Positions 53,812 through 61,698 of a stretch of DNA of 64,000 nucleotides are shown in pieces. The notes beneath the pieces were generated by a model. That model saw nothing but the letters and a program-made list of their open reading frames with translations. It was not told the DNA's origin and did not search any database. The translations under genes and the position numbers were made by a program. Within the stretch, counting starts at the first letter, position 1. Every line of letters starts with the position of its first letter. This DNA is from Corynebacterium kefirresidentii. GTDB taxonomy: Bacteria > Actinomycetota > Actinomycetes > Mycobacteriales > Mycobacteriaceae. The stretch lies in the NCBI GenBank assembly GCA_002154655.1, contig NGUZ01000003.1:1-64000 (forward strand), in the 5' to 3' direction.

Positions 53812-55104
53812 ATGAGTCATACCCACGAATCAAATTCTGCCCGTCCTGCAGGCAGCAGGCACGACGCCGCAACGACAGACCAAGCCAGAGTGAAATGGAC
53901 TATAGTCGGTCCAGGATTAGTGGCTGCAGCGACAGGCGTCGGTGCTGCCGACCTAGTGGCCACCATGATCGCCGGCCAACGCTATGGCTACGCGCTCCTT
54001 TGGGCGGTCATCATCGGCACGATTATGAAGATCGTACTGGTCGAAGGTGCCGGACGGTATAGCCTAGCCACTGGAAACACGATGTTCCATGGTTGGCGCG
54101 AGCTAGGGCGTTGGACTGCTTGCTACTTTGCCCCTTATATCGTTATCTGGGGACTCGTATACGGCGCCGCCGCGATGTCCGGCACTGGACTGGCCCTCAG
54201 CGCTCTTTTCCCGAACACCAGTCTCGAAATGTGGGCAATTATCACCGGCATTTCCTGTTTTGTCCTGACTTGGCTTGGCCAATATCAGCTTTTTGAAAAA
54301 CTTTCAGCCATCTTGGTCGGGATTATGTTTGTCACTGTAGTCGGCATCGCCGCCATTACTGCCCCTAACCTTCCCGAAATCATCGGTGGCTTAGTGCCAC
54401 AAATTCCGGATGGATCCTTTGTCTATGTACTATCCATCGCTGGCGGAGTGGGCGGGACTATTACTCTAGCTGCCTACGGCTACTGGCTGCGGGAAAAGGA
54501 ATGGTACACGCCGAAATGGATGAAGGTTATGCGTATGGACAATGCGGTAGCTTACGCAGTCACCGGAATCTTCGTTCTGGCTACACTCGTGCTGGGCGCC
54601 GAGCTTCTTTACAGCGCCAACGTCGCCGTATCCGATAACGATCAGGGCCTCGTTGATATGGCAGATGTACTCGAGGACCGCTACGGAACCTTCATCTCCA
54701 AAATGTTCATCATCGGATTTTTCTCTGCCGCATTCTCCTCTTGCCTTGGTGTTTGGAACGGCGTGTCCCTCATGTTCGCCGACTATATTGGCCACCTCAA
54801 AAAGATTCCGCAAGGCGATCCGAGGACAAGTACCGGTGGAAAGTATTACCGCGCTTATCTCATCTGGCTAACCTTTCCACCAATGTTGTTGCTTCTCCTT
54901 GGAAAGCCAACTGGGCTCATCATCGCTTATGGAGTCCTCGGCTCACTTTTCATGCCCTTTTTAGGCCTGACCCTCCTGGTATTGCTGAATACCAGACACA
55001 CGCCAAAGAAATGGAGAAATGGCTGGTTCGTCAACACCTTGATGGCGATTATCTCCGTCGCCTTCGTTTATCTATGCGTCTCCCAATTGGCTGAACTTTT
55101 CTAG
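53812..55104 (+). CDS. Nramp-related transporter lacking the metal-binding motifs
   Basis: 430 residues with 11 or so helices. Overall Nramp-like: KWTIVGPGLVAAATGVGAAD at helix 1, ALLWAVIIGTIMKIVLVEGAGRYSLATG, and SIAGGVGGTITLAAYGYWLRE at helix 6. The canonical helix-1 DPGN is replaced by a GVGA-type sequence and the helix-6 MPH by LAA, so the usual Mn/Fe site is absent. GAGAGGG precedes the ATG. It lies next to the helicase in the less GC-rich segment. Substrate unknown; it may move a non-metal or another ion. Confidence 0.78.
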   Translation: MSHTHESNSARPAGSRHDAATTDQARVKWTIVGPGLVAAATGVGAADLVATMIAGQRYGYALLWAVIIGTIMKIVLVEGAGRYSLATGNTMFHGWRELGRWTACYFAPYIVIWGLVYGAAAMSGTGLALSALFPNTSLEMWAIITGISCFVLTWLGQYQLFEKLSAILVGIMFVTVVGIAAITAPNLPEIIGGLVPQIPDGSFVYVLSIAGGVGGTITLAAYGYWLREKEWYTPKWMKVMRMDNAVAYAVTGIFVLATLVLGAELLYSANVAVSDNDQGLVDMADVLEDRYGTFISKMFIIGFFSAAFSSCLGVWNGVSLMFADYIGHLKKIPQGDPRTSTGGKYYRAYLIWLTFPPMLLLLLGKPTGLIIAYGVLGSLFMPFLGLTLLVLLNTRHTPKKWRNGWFVNTLMAIISVAFVYLCVSQLAELF

Positions 55105-55119
55105 CCCAACTCCAAATGC

Positions 55120-56361
55120 TTAGTTCTCCTGCGGCACCCGCTTCGGCTTATTCCCTACCTCAGCGTGCGGATCGCGGCCGAATGCCCAGGCAATGATGCC
55201 AATGAAGGCGATGGCGCCGCAGACGGTGAAGGCGAGGGGGAAGCCGGAGGCGTCGGCAAGCAGGCCAATGAGCATGGGGCCCAAGATTTGGCCGAAGTCT
55301 CCGGCCATCTGGAAGGTGGATAGTACCTTGCCGCCGGAGCGCTCATTGCCCACGATGTCTCCCACTGCGGCCTGTTGGGAGGGGTTAATGAGCCCGGAGG
55401 ATGCGCCGGCGAAGGCGGACACGAGCAGGAGGAACCAGACACTGGTAGCCATGCCCATGAGAACCATGAAAATGGCGGAACCGACCAGGCCGATGAGGAT
55501 GAGTGGTTTGCGGCCGTGGATATCGGACCACCTGCCCGAAAATTGCAAGACGATGGCGTTCCCAGCGGCGAAGACTGCTAGCGCAAGGCCGGATGCCGCG
55601 GCGCCATTGTGGAAGATAGAGGCGGCAAAAAGAGGCAGGACGGATACGCGCACGCCCATATTGATCCAGCCATGCGCAAAGTTGGAAGTTAATACCGCGC
55701 GATAGGCGGTATCGCCCCAGGCTTCCTGCAGGCGCATGGGCGGCAGTTTATCCTTATTGGCCTGCTTGTGGTTGACGCGGGGCATTTGCCACCAAACGAC
55801 AAATGCGGCGAGTGCGACGCCTACACCGTAGATGAAAAATGGCCACCGAAAGCCCAGGAAGGACAGGCTGGCGCCGAGAACCGGGCCAGCAACGTTTCCT
55901 AGCAGGAAGGCCGTGGCATAGGTGGCAGAACATTTGCCGCGAATCGACGGCGGGGACATGCGCACAATAAGACCCATGGCCGAGACCGTGAACATGGTCG
56001 AACCAATGCCGGCTAGGGCGCGCAGGGCTACGATGTGCCAGTAGCTTTGAGCAATGGAGACGAGTCCTGTGGTTACCGCGACGGTCATGAGCCCGATGAG
56101 GTAGACACGGCGTGAACCAACGCGATCCACCAAGGAGCCAGACATCGGCGCGAAAAGGAGGCGCGAGGCGGCGAAGATGGAGACCACCAGGCCCGCGGCG
56201 GCCATGGAGACATCGAAGCTCACCACAAACTGCGGCAAGAGCGGAGCGATGAGACCATATCCCAACGCGATGATGAATGCGGCGGTGACCATAACCCAGA
56301 TCTCGCGTGGAATGTGCGGTTTTTGTTCTGGGCTTATTTCCCCACTCTGCGTATTCATCAT
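55120..56361 (-). CDS. MFS transporter, drug-efflux-like
   Basis: 413 residues with 12 helices. Seen: ALGYGLIAPLLPQFVVSF at helix 1, the loop SGSLVDRVGSRRVYLIGL (motif A), and VLGASLSFLGFRWPFFIYGVG (motif C-like) in helix 5, then GRWSDIHGRKPLILIGL as second-half motif A. Fits the DHA1 proton antiporter group. Converges on the Nramp-like gene with 15 bases between. Substrate unknown; no adjacent regulator. Confidence 0.85.
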   Translation of the reverse strand: MMNTQSGEISPEQKPHIPREIWVMVTAAFIIALGYGLIAPLLPQFVVSFDVSMAAAGLVVSIFAASRLLFAPMSGSLVDRVGSRRVYLIGLMTVAVTTGLVSIAQSYWHIVALRALAGIGSTMFTVSAMGLIVRMSPPSIRGKCSATYATAFLLGNVAGPVLGASLSFLGFRWPFFIYGVGVALAAFVVWWQMPRVNHKQANKDKLPPMRLQEAWGDTAYRAVLTSNFAHGWINMGVRVSVLPLFAASIFHNGAAASGLALAVFAAGNAIVLQFSGRWSDIHGRKPLILIGLVGSAIFMVLMGMATSVWFLLLVSAFAGASSGLINPSQQAAVGDIVGNERSGGKVLSTFQMAGDFGQILGPMLIGLLADASGFPLAFTVCGAIAFIGIIAWAFGRDPHAEVGNKPKRVPQEN

Positions 56362-56467
56362 ATCGGCTGCAACTCTAATCCTTCAGTTACTGGAAAGCCA
56401 TTTTCGATCGCCCGTCGTACGTGTGTTCTAATGGCGCAGGCTTGTGTCCGCACGGGACCCTAAGGTG

Positions 56468-56992
56468 ATGGCCATGTACAAAGCACAAAAGAACTTTCCC
56501 CAGTCCACCCCGATGTTCCTCCCACGTTCCGCTAGCGAGATTGCCGCGGACCTGCTTTACCACGAATACGACACCATCAAGTCCATTACCGCTATCCTGC
56601 ACCACCCACGTTCCCTGGCGCGCCCAACTCCCACCTGGCGTCCACCGCTCAAGCAGCTGCCCACCGCCGCGGGTGGACCGGGCGGAGACTACTGCATGAG
56701 CATTACCCGCCACCGCGTGGGTTCGCGCGTAAAGGCCCGGGTGCGTGGCTTTGGGCAAGACCGCATTCCCGCATATCTCATCACCATCCGCATAACCGAA
56801 AACTTTGGCCAGCCGGTGGACCCTGCCGTGGCCGAAGGCTGGGTACGCACGCTTGTGCCGACGGAGATGGTGGATGCTGTTCACGAGGTCTCTCGCGGCC
56901 CCAATGCCACCTATGTGTGGCTAGTGGATAGCTCTTATCAGCCCGTCCGCTCCCCCGAGTCGCTATTCGTCGGCTTGACCCAAGCCGCCTAA
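56468..56992 (+). CDS. Hypothetical protein
   Basis: 174 residues from the ATG at 56468; an ATG two codons later (MYKAQKNFPQS) has the better-spaced CTAAGG site and may be the true start. No membrane helices. Contains SASEIAADLLYHEYDTIKSI, a Trp/Pro-rich stretch (RPTPTWRPPLKQLP) and a C-terminal YLITIRITENFGQPVDPAV, ATYVWLVDSSYQPV beta region. No family recognised. Overlaps the convergent membrane gene by 4 bases. Confidence 0.6.
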   Translation: MAMYKAQKNFPQSTPMFLPRSASEIAADLLYHEYDTIKSITAILHHPRSLARPTPTWRPPLKQLPTAAGGPGGDYCMSITRHRVGSRVKARVRGFGQDRIPAYLITIRITENFGQPVDPAVAEGWVRTLVPTEMVDAVHEVSRGPNATYVWLVDSSYQPVRSPESLFVGLTQAA

Positions 56993-57831
56993 GCGGTCGC
57001 GGGCTGTTTTGTTTGTTTCCCCGGCACATCCGGTGTTGCATGCGGGTCAGGCGCGTAAAGGATCTTTCTCAAGACCTCGCGATTGAAGGTCACTGTGTAG
57101 TGTCGAGCGATTGCCTTGGGCATAAAACGCAGGATCACGCAGGCGATGAGAACGGTATAGACCTTATCCAAGACGTCAGAGGTAAGGCCCTGCAGGATGA
57201 TGGCTAGGCGTTCATCTTGAAAGATCAGCTCATAGAACTTGGTAAGGTTTTGCGGGCCCTGGCGGGGTCGCCCGCTGAACGAAAAGATCAGGACATATAC
57301 GCTCATCACGCCGCAGCCGATGCCCATACCGAAGCCGGAAAAAATGATCGACGAGAGCCTATTAAATACCCCGCGGCGGGCCATCAAACCCACGGCGGCG
57401 CCGATAAAGATGCCCACAGGAGCAAAGGCGAGATCATAGGCAAAATACACTCCTCCCAACACCGTGGTGGTCAAGCCCGTGGCCATGCCCAGCACAGGAC
57501 CGGCGATGATTGCCACGATGGAGGTGCCCACAGCATCGAAGAACAACGGGATTTGCGAGCGCACCGTCAATGAACCCAGCAATAAATTTATCGAGGCACC
57601 GAAGATGGGATACAAGAGGATGCAATTGGGCACCAACCCATACTGCGAGGTGTATAACAGCACCGCGGCCACCAAGAGCAGCACCCAGACGCTGGCGGTC
57701 AGATAAGACTCAAAAGTCTCGGTCACCGTGGAGTACACGCCAAGGACGGTGCAAAACCACGCGGCAAGCGAGAGTGCTACGGCGACAACGACAAGAACGA
57801 ATCGCCACGTAGTATCGCGGTTCACTGCCAT
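56989..57831 (-). CDS. ECF transporter S-component-like membrane protein
   Basis: 280 residues, about eight helices: AVALSLAAWFCTVLGV, YLTASVWVLLLVAAVLLY and IPLFFDAVGTSIVAIIAGPVLGMATGLTT, the latter typical of energy-coupling-factor S components or related sensor membrane domains. A long cytoplasmic tail follows (about 235-280). No ECF ATPase or T component is nearby, so it would share one encoded elsewhere. Preceded by a strong stem-loop ending just before the GAGGAG ribosome site. Substrate unknown. Confidence 0.6.
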   Translation of the reverse strand: MAVNRDTTWRFVLVVVAVALSLAAWFCTVLGVYSTVTETFESYLTASVWVLLLVAAVLLYTSQYGLVPNCILLYPIFGASINLLLGSLTVRSQIPLFFDAVGTSIVAIIAGPVLGMATGLTTTVLGGVYFAYDLAFAPVGIFIGAAVGLMARRGVFNRLSSIIFSGFGMGIGCGVMSVYVLIFSFSGRPRQGPQNLTKFYELIFQDERLAIILQGLTSDVLDKVYTVLIACVILRFMPKAIARHYTVTFNREVLRKILYAPDPHATPDVPGKQTKQPATA

Positions 57832-57848
57832 GGTTTTCTACTCCTCAT

Positions 57849-57893
57849 AAGGTTTGGCCTGGGGCGGATTTTCAGTCCCAGGCCGGGAACCTT
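57849..57893 (-). promoter_or_regulatory. Leader stem-loop just before the ribosome site of the S-component-like gene
   Basis: On the minus strand AAGGTT, GGCCTGGG, loop, CCCAGGCC, AACCTT pair to give 14 base pairs with a small asymmetric internal loop; TATGAGGAG (ribosome site) follows immediately. Could be a regulated leader or the basal stem of a riboswitch; no known riboswitch consensus recognised. Confidence 0.5.
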
Positions 57894-57979
57894 CTAAAGC
57901 CTAGTTGCCGGCGCGTGAAAGTAGCAAGACAATAAGGAATATATAATCTATACCCCTACCTGCAATGATGTTTTGAAAA

Positions 57980-58022
57980 AGAGAAAGGCCCAGCCTCACC
58001 GCAAGAAGACGGTGAGCTGGGC
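57980..58022 (-). terminator. Terminator after the acidic protein gene
   Basis: Minus strand: GCCCAGCTCACCG, 8-base loop, CGGTGAGGCTGGGC with one bulged base, then CTTTCTCTTTTTC. Strong hairpin with a T-rich tail. Confidence 0.85.
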
Positions 58023-58037
58023 TATGGGAGGCAGGGT

Positions 58038-58886
58038 TTACTTTTCTTCAGCTGCTTCGGCCTCGGATTCATCGTCCACGTCGGCATCATCGTTGTCGAA
58101 GTAGTCCTCCTCTTCGTCCCCGTCATCCTCACCGAAGATGTCGTAGACGTCCGGTTCTTCATAGTCTTCATCATCGAAGGATACGAGCTGCGCTTCCCAG
58201 TCCAAAGCTTGCTCAGAGACAAGCCCCAGGACGTCGAAGAGGCGATCGAAATCGGTATAGGTACCAAGTTCGAGGGCCTCGGCAGGAACCTCCACGATGG
58301 GGACATCATCAAAGTCGGCGTTATCAAAGAGGGCGAGGCGGTCGGCCTCATCGAGATCCTCATCCTCTTCATCAACTTCCCAGGCGAGGGTGACGGCCTC
58401 ATCTTCCATGTCATCTAGATCGTCTTCGTCGAAGTCGAAAGCGAGGAAGCGGACGATCGCAGAAGGGACACCGTCTATGGTTTCCACAAGCACACGCAGC
58501 TCCGAGTCATTGGCCACTTCAGCCACGACAAGGTGCGGGTTGAGCTCATCTTGGGAAAATTCTAATTCCGCAATGCGTTCATCGGTGCCCTCCAGCAGGT
58601 CGCGCAGGACGGTGACCACCTGGTCGGTAGCGATGTGGCGAGAAACCGCCTCCACGGCGTCATCTACAGAGAAGGCGACGGAGACCAAGACTGCCTCAAA
58701 TTCTTCATCGTCTTCATCAACGTCTGCCGCAGCGATATAGACATTTGCTGCTGGCAGGAGCGGATCGATTTCAATAAATTGGATTTCCAGATCAGAGGTG
58801 ATTGGAACGAACATGACGTCATCATTGACGCGGGACTCGATGCCCTCGGCATCCAATGCAGAAGCAATATCTTCGAAAAAGCTCAT
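58038..58886 (-). CDS. Highly acidic hypothetical protein
   Basis: 282 residues, very rich in Asp and Glu throughout, with an extreme acidic tail (about 240-282: GDEEEDYFDNDDADVDDE). The first 120 residues look like a folded YbjN-type alpha/beta unit (MSFFEDIASALDAEGIESRV, VAFSVDDAVEAVSRHIATDQVV), with a second similar region at about 120-230. The two-unit and YbjN comparison is tentative. No signal or helices. Single gene with its own terminator. Might be a chaperone-like or nucleic-acid-mimicking protein, but there is no direct evidence. Confidence 0.6.
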   Translation of the reverse strand: MSFFEDIASALDAEGIESRVNDDVMFVPITSDLEIQFIEIDPLLPAANVYIAAADVDEDDEEFEAVLVSVAFSVDDAVEAVSRHIATDQVVTVLRDLLEGTDERIAELEFSQDELNPHLVVAEVANDSELRVLVETIDGVPSAIVRFLAFDFDEDDLDDMEDEAVTLAWEVDEEDEDLDEADRLALFDNADFDDVPIVEVPAEALELGTYTDFDRLFDVLGLVSEQALDWEAQLVSFDDEDYEEPDVYDIFGEDDGDEEEDYFDNDDADVDDESEAEAAEEK

Positions 58887-58967
58887 GGTGGTTTAAAATC
58901 CATCCTTCGGAAGCAGAGGTCCCCACGGTAGGCAAGCCGCCGCCCGCGGTCACTGTGGAGTCTACCG

Positions 58968-60671
58968 CTATTCCCACCCGTATGGTTGGAAGCCCAAAGA
59001 TTTCACCAGCTCTGGGCGCCCACTTCCCCACTCCAACATGTGGTATCCCTCCCACGCTTGTCGCTTGAGCTCGTGCGGGGCGTTTTCAATATAGGCCTCG
59101 GCATCAAAGATCATGGTGGCGCGCTGCTTGAGCCCGTAGCGCGGCCAGCTCATCTTCGGGCGGCCACCGTGGATAAAGGCGGACCAGTGCTGCTGCATGG
59201 TGGCGGTAAGTTCTTCCATCTCCGCGCGCGAGCCCCAATTGGTAAGGAAGGACGCGCGCGAAGAATGTGGGTCACCAAAGACGTTGCCCAGCTCCATCGA
59301 GTGCATGGCGCCTAGGCCCAACCACTTGAGTACGGCAGAGGCGAAGTCGAAGCGGTACATCCACGTTGGTGCCACCTGCGCGTGGGCGGCGGCGATGCGG
59401 GTGGAGGGTGCCCAAAAGAGGGCGTCGGCAAGCAGGTGCGCAAAGTCCTCGCGGGCCACTGCGCCGTCATAAGCGGCAACCACCTCAGGGGCATGCTGGG
59501 GATCGAAGGAGGCCAATAGGCGCAGGGCGGCGCGCTCACGGGAGCTTTGGCGTTGGAAGAGGAATTTGCCAAAGCTAGCCTCGTCCGAGTTCGTGCCGAT
59601 GAGCAGCGGAACTTGATGCTGGTGGCCGTTTTCAAAGGCGGAAATGGGGTGTTCTGGAATAAGCTCCTCATCCACTGTGGGCGCATAGCAAGAATTAAGG
59701 TGAATGAGCTCGCCAGCCCGCCACATCATGGACTGACCGGAGCGCACCAAATCAGCAAAGTTTTCCTGCCGCAGATCCTCTACCGAGGTGCGGCGCGGCA
59801 AGGCCAACCTGTGAACCAGCTCGCGCGCCCACAAGGTGGATTGAGCCCGGGAGTGAATCATGGCGATCGGCGGGGACTGGGCGATAGCGCGATGGAATAG
59901 GCCCTCCGCGGGCGGGCTCGTCATCAAGGTCAATACGGCCGCACCGCCGGCAGACTCGCCCATGAGGGTGACAGAGTCAGGGTCACCGCCAAAGGCGGCG
60001 ATATTATCGCGCACCCACTGCAATGCCAAGATCTGGTCAGCCACCGCCGGGTTGGCACTGCAGTCGCCGCCTAGGCTGCGCAGGTCCAAATAACCCAAAG
60101 AGTTAAGGCGGAAATTGATGGATACGTAGACCACGTCCATGCGGGTGGCTAGCTCGAAACCACGAAGCATGAGCATATGAGACGAACCCATAATGAAGCT
60201 GCCGCCGTGTAAATAGACCACCACGGGAAGCTTCTTTTCGGTGCGTGGGCGCACAATATCTAGGTGCAGGCAATCCTCAGATCCAATAATGCGGTCGGTC
60301 CAGGAATACGTGGGCTGCGGGGCCGGCGGGCCGAACTGACTGCAATCGCGCACGCCCTCCCACGCCGGCGCGGGCTGCGGGGCGCGGAAGCGATTGTCCC
60401 CAGCGGTGGTATCTCCAAACGGGATTCCGCGCCACGTCAACACCGGCCCGGCGCTAATGGGGCGATCGGGGCGCAGATCCTCTTCAATAACACCGCGCAC
60501 CCAACCAGAGGTGGTGCGCACCGTCAGCTCATCTGCCAGGGCGTTTCGAGCTTCCTCGTAGGCGCGGCGGGCGCGTTCGTGCGCCTGCTCCGCCTTCAGG
60601 CGCGCCGCCGCGGAGGACTCCTCCGGGAAGACATCCCCGGAATCGCGGTAATTCTCGTGCGGCCTAACCAT
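58968..60671 (-). CDS. Type-B carboxylesterase
   Basis: 567 residues from MVRPHENYRD at 60671; upstream extension is unlikely. N-terminal helical extension of about 50 residues (AAARLKAEQAHERARRAYEE), then the esterase: VLTWRGIPFGDTTAGDNRFRAPQP, EDCLHLDIVRP, VYLHGGSF oxyanion hole, TLMGESAGGAAVLTL (nucleophile serine), GTNSDEASFG (acid) and GAMHSMELGNVFGDP (histidine). All of the catalytic triad is present. No signal peptide, so it is probably cytoplasmic. Hydrolyses esters of unknown type. Confidence 0.92.
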   Translation of the reverse strand: MVRPHENYRDSGDVFPEESSAAARLKAEQAHERARRAYEEARNALADELTVRTTSGWVRGVIEEDLRPDRPISAGPVLTWRGIPFGDTTAGDNRFRAPQPAPAWEGVRDCSQFGPPAPQPTYSWTDRIIGSEDCLHLDIVRPRTEKKLPVVVYLHGGSFIMGSSHMLMLRGFELATRMDVVYVSINFRLNSLGYLDLRSLGGDCSANPAVADQILALQWVRDNIAAFGGDPDSVTLMGESAGGAAVLTLMTSPPAEGLFHRAIAQSPPIAMIHSRAQSTLWARELVHRLALPRRTSVEDLRQENFADLVRSGQSMMWRAGELIHLNSCYAPTVDEELIPEHPISAFENGHQHQVPLLIGTNSDEASFGKFLFQRQSSRERAALRLLASFDPQHAPEVVAAYDGAVAREDFAHLLADALFWAPSTRIAAAHAQVAPTWMYRFDFASAVLKWLGLGAMHSMELGNVFGDPHSSRASFLTNWGSRAEMEELTATMQQHWSAFIHGGRPKMSWPRYGLKQRATMIFDAEAYIENAPHELKRQAWEGYHMLEWGSGRPELVKSLGFQPYGWE

Positions 60672-60787
60672 GTCCACTAGCTTAGGTGGCCTGCACGCCC
60701 AGGGCGATCTGATTGCGGCGCGGCGGCACATTAATGCAGCCTTTACTATGCTGGGCACGGATAATTTTTAGCGAAAGAGAAGGAAAC

Positions 60788-61516
60788 ATGGGTTTATTTA
60801 CTAAAGATAAAAAGGACAACTCCACCGAGGTGGATACCGTCGATACCTATGACATCGATCCGGAGGACAGCAACCGCTTTACCTCCGCCCTGCTCAACTC
60901 TTTGGACCGGGCGGTATCGATACAATCTGGCGTCATCATCAAGTATGTCGAGAGCCTGAAAAAGCGCAATAAGGGCGCAAGCCCACAAAAGCTGCAGGAG
61001 CTCATTGACAAGCACTTCCTTAATATCACCTCCGGTACCGGTGCGGCCGCAGGTGCATCCGCCGCCATCCCAGGTGTTGGTTTGGTAACCGGCGCTGCCA
61101 CCATCGCTGGCGAGTCCGTGGTTTTCTTAGAGGCCGCAGCTTGGTACATCTTGGCTTCTGCCTACCTGCGTGGCGATGACATCAAGTCCCCCGAGCGCCG
61201 CCGCGCCCTTGTACTTTTGGTGCTGACCGGTTCGAAGGGGTCCGCTTTGGTGGATACCTTCGTGGGCGATCTCAATAGCGTGGCGGGCATGCGCTCGGCC
61301 GCCACCCTGTCCCGATTCTCCGGCCCCACTCTATCTGGCATCAACGGCCGCCTGACCAAGCTTTTTACCAAGCAAGTCACCAAACGCCTCAAGTGGGCGT
61401 GGGTAAGCAAACTGATGCCCATGGGCATTGGCGCGGTATTAGGCACCACCGCCAATCGCAAGCTGGCCAAGCAGGTCATCGAGCACGCCGGCGAGCAGCT
61501 TTCGCCCCTTACCTAA
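60788..61516 (+). CDS. EcsC-like protein of unknown function
   Basis: 242 residues from MGLFTKD, with AGAAGGAAAC before the ATG. A charged N-terminus, then a Gly/Ala-rich hydrophobic region (GTGAAAGASAAIPGVGLVTG, ESVVFLEAAAWYILASAYLRG) resembling EcsC family proteins, PERRRALVLLVLTGSKGSALV and a basic C-terminal half ending in a GAVLGTTANRKLAKQVI segment. The EcsC match is a motif impression. Lies just upstream of odhA on the same strand, but a repeat-rich gap of 180 bases suggests separate transcription. Confidence 0.55.
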   Translation: MGLFTKDKKDNSTEVDTVDTYDIDPEDSNRFTSALLNSLDRAVSIQSGVIIKYVESLKKRNKGASPQKLQELIDKHFLNITSGTGAAAGASAAIPGVGLVTGAATIAGESVVFLEAAAWYILASAYLRGDDIKSPERRRALVLLVLTGSKGSALVDTFVGDLNSVAGMRSAATLSRFSGPTLSGINGRLTKLFTKQVTKRLKWAWVSKLMPMGIGAVLGTTANRKLAKQVIEHAGEQLSPLT

Positions 61517-61584
61517 GGCTAGGGGTAGCCAGAAACCGGAAAGTGGGGCTATTGATACCCCTAACATAGTGAGTTTAGGGGTAT
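61517..61584. promoter_or_regulatory. Repeated AGGGGT/ACCCCT elements upstream of odhA
   Basis: GGCTAGGGGTAGCC (61517-61530, also a small hairpin) is followed by a perfect inverted repeat ATACCCCTAA (61555-61564) and TTAGGGGTAT (61575-61584). Three TAGGGGTA-type blocks in 68 bases. AGGGGT/ACCCCT resembles the stretches bound by the corynebacterial carbon regulator RamA as I recall, so this may be a RamA site or sites for odhA; the first may also terminate the upstream gene. Confidence 0.45.
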
Positions 61585-61698
61585 GCCCCGTATCATGTAG
61601 GCAGACTCTTTGGCGGGTGACGTATGCGCTCGTACAAAGGCCGCACTAAAGTCGAATAAACGACCATTTTAAAGCAGAGAAATGAGGCGAATACCTGC

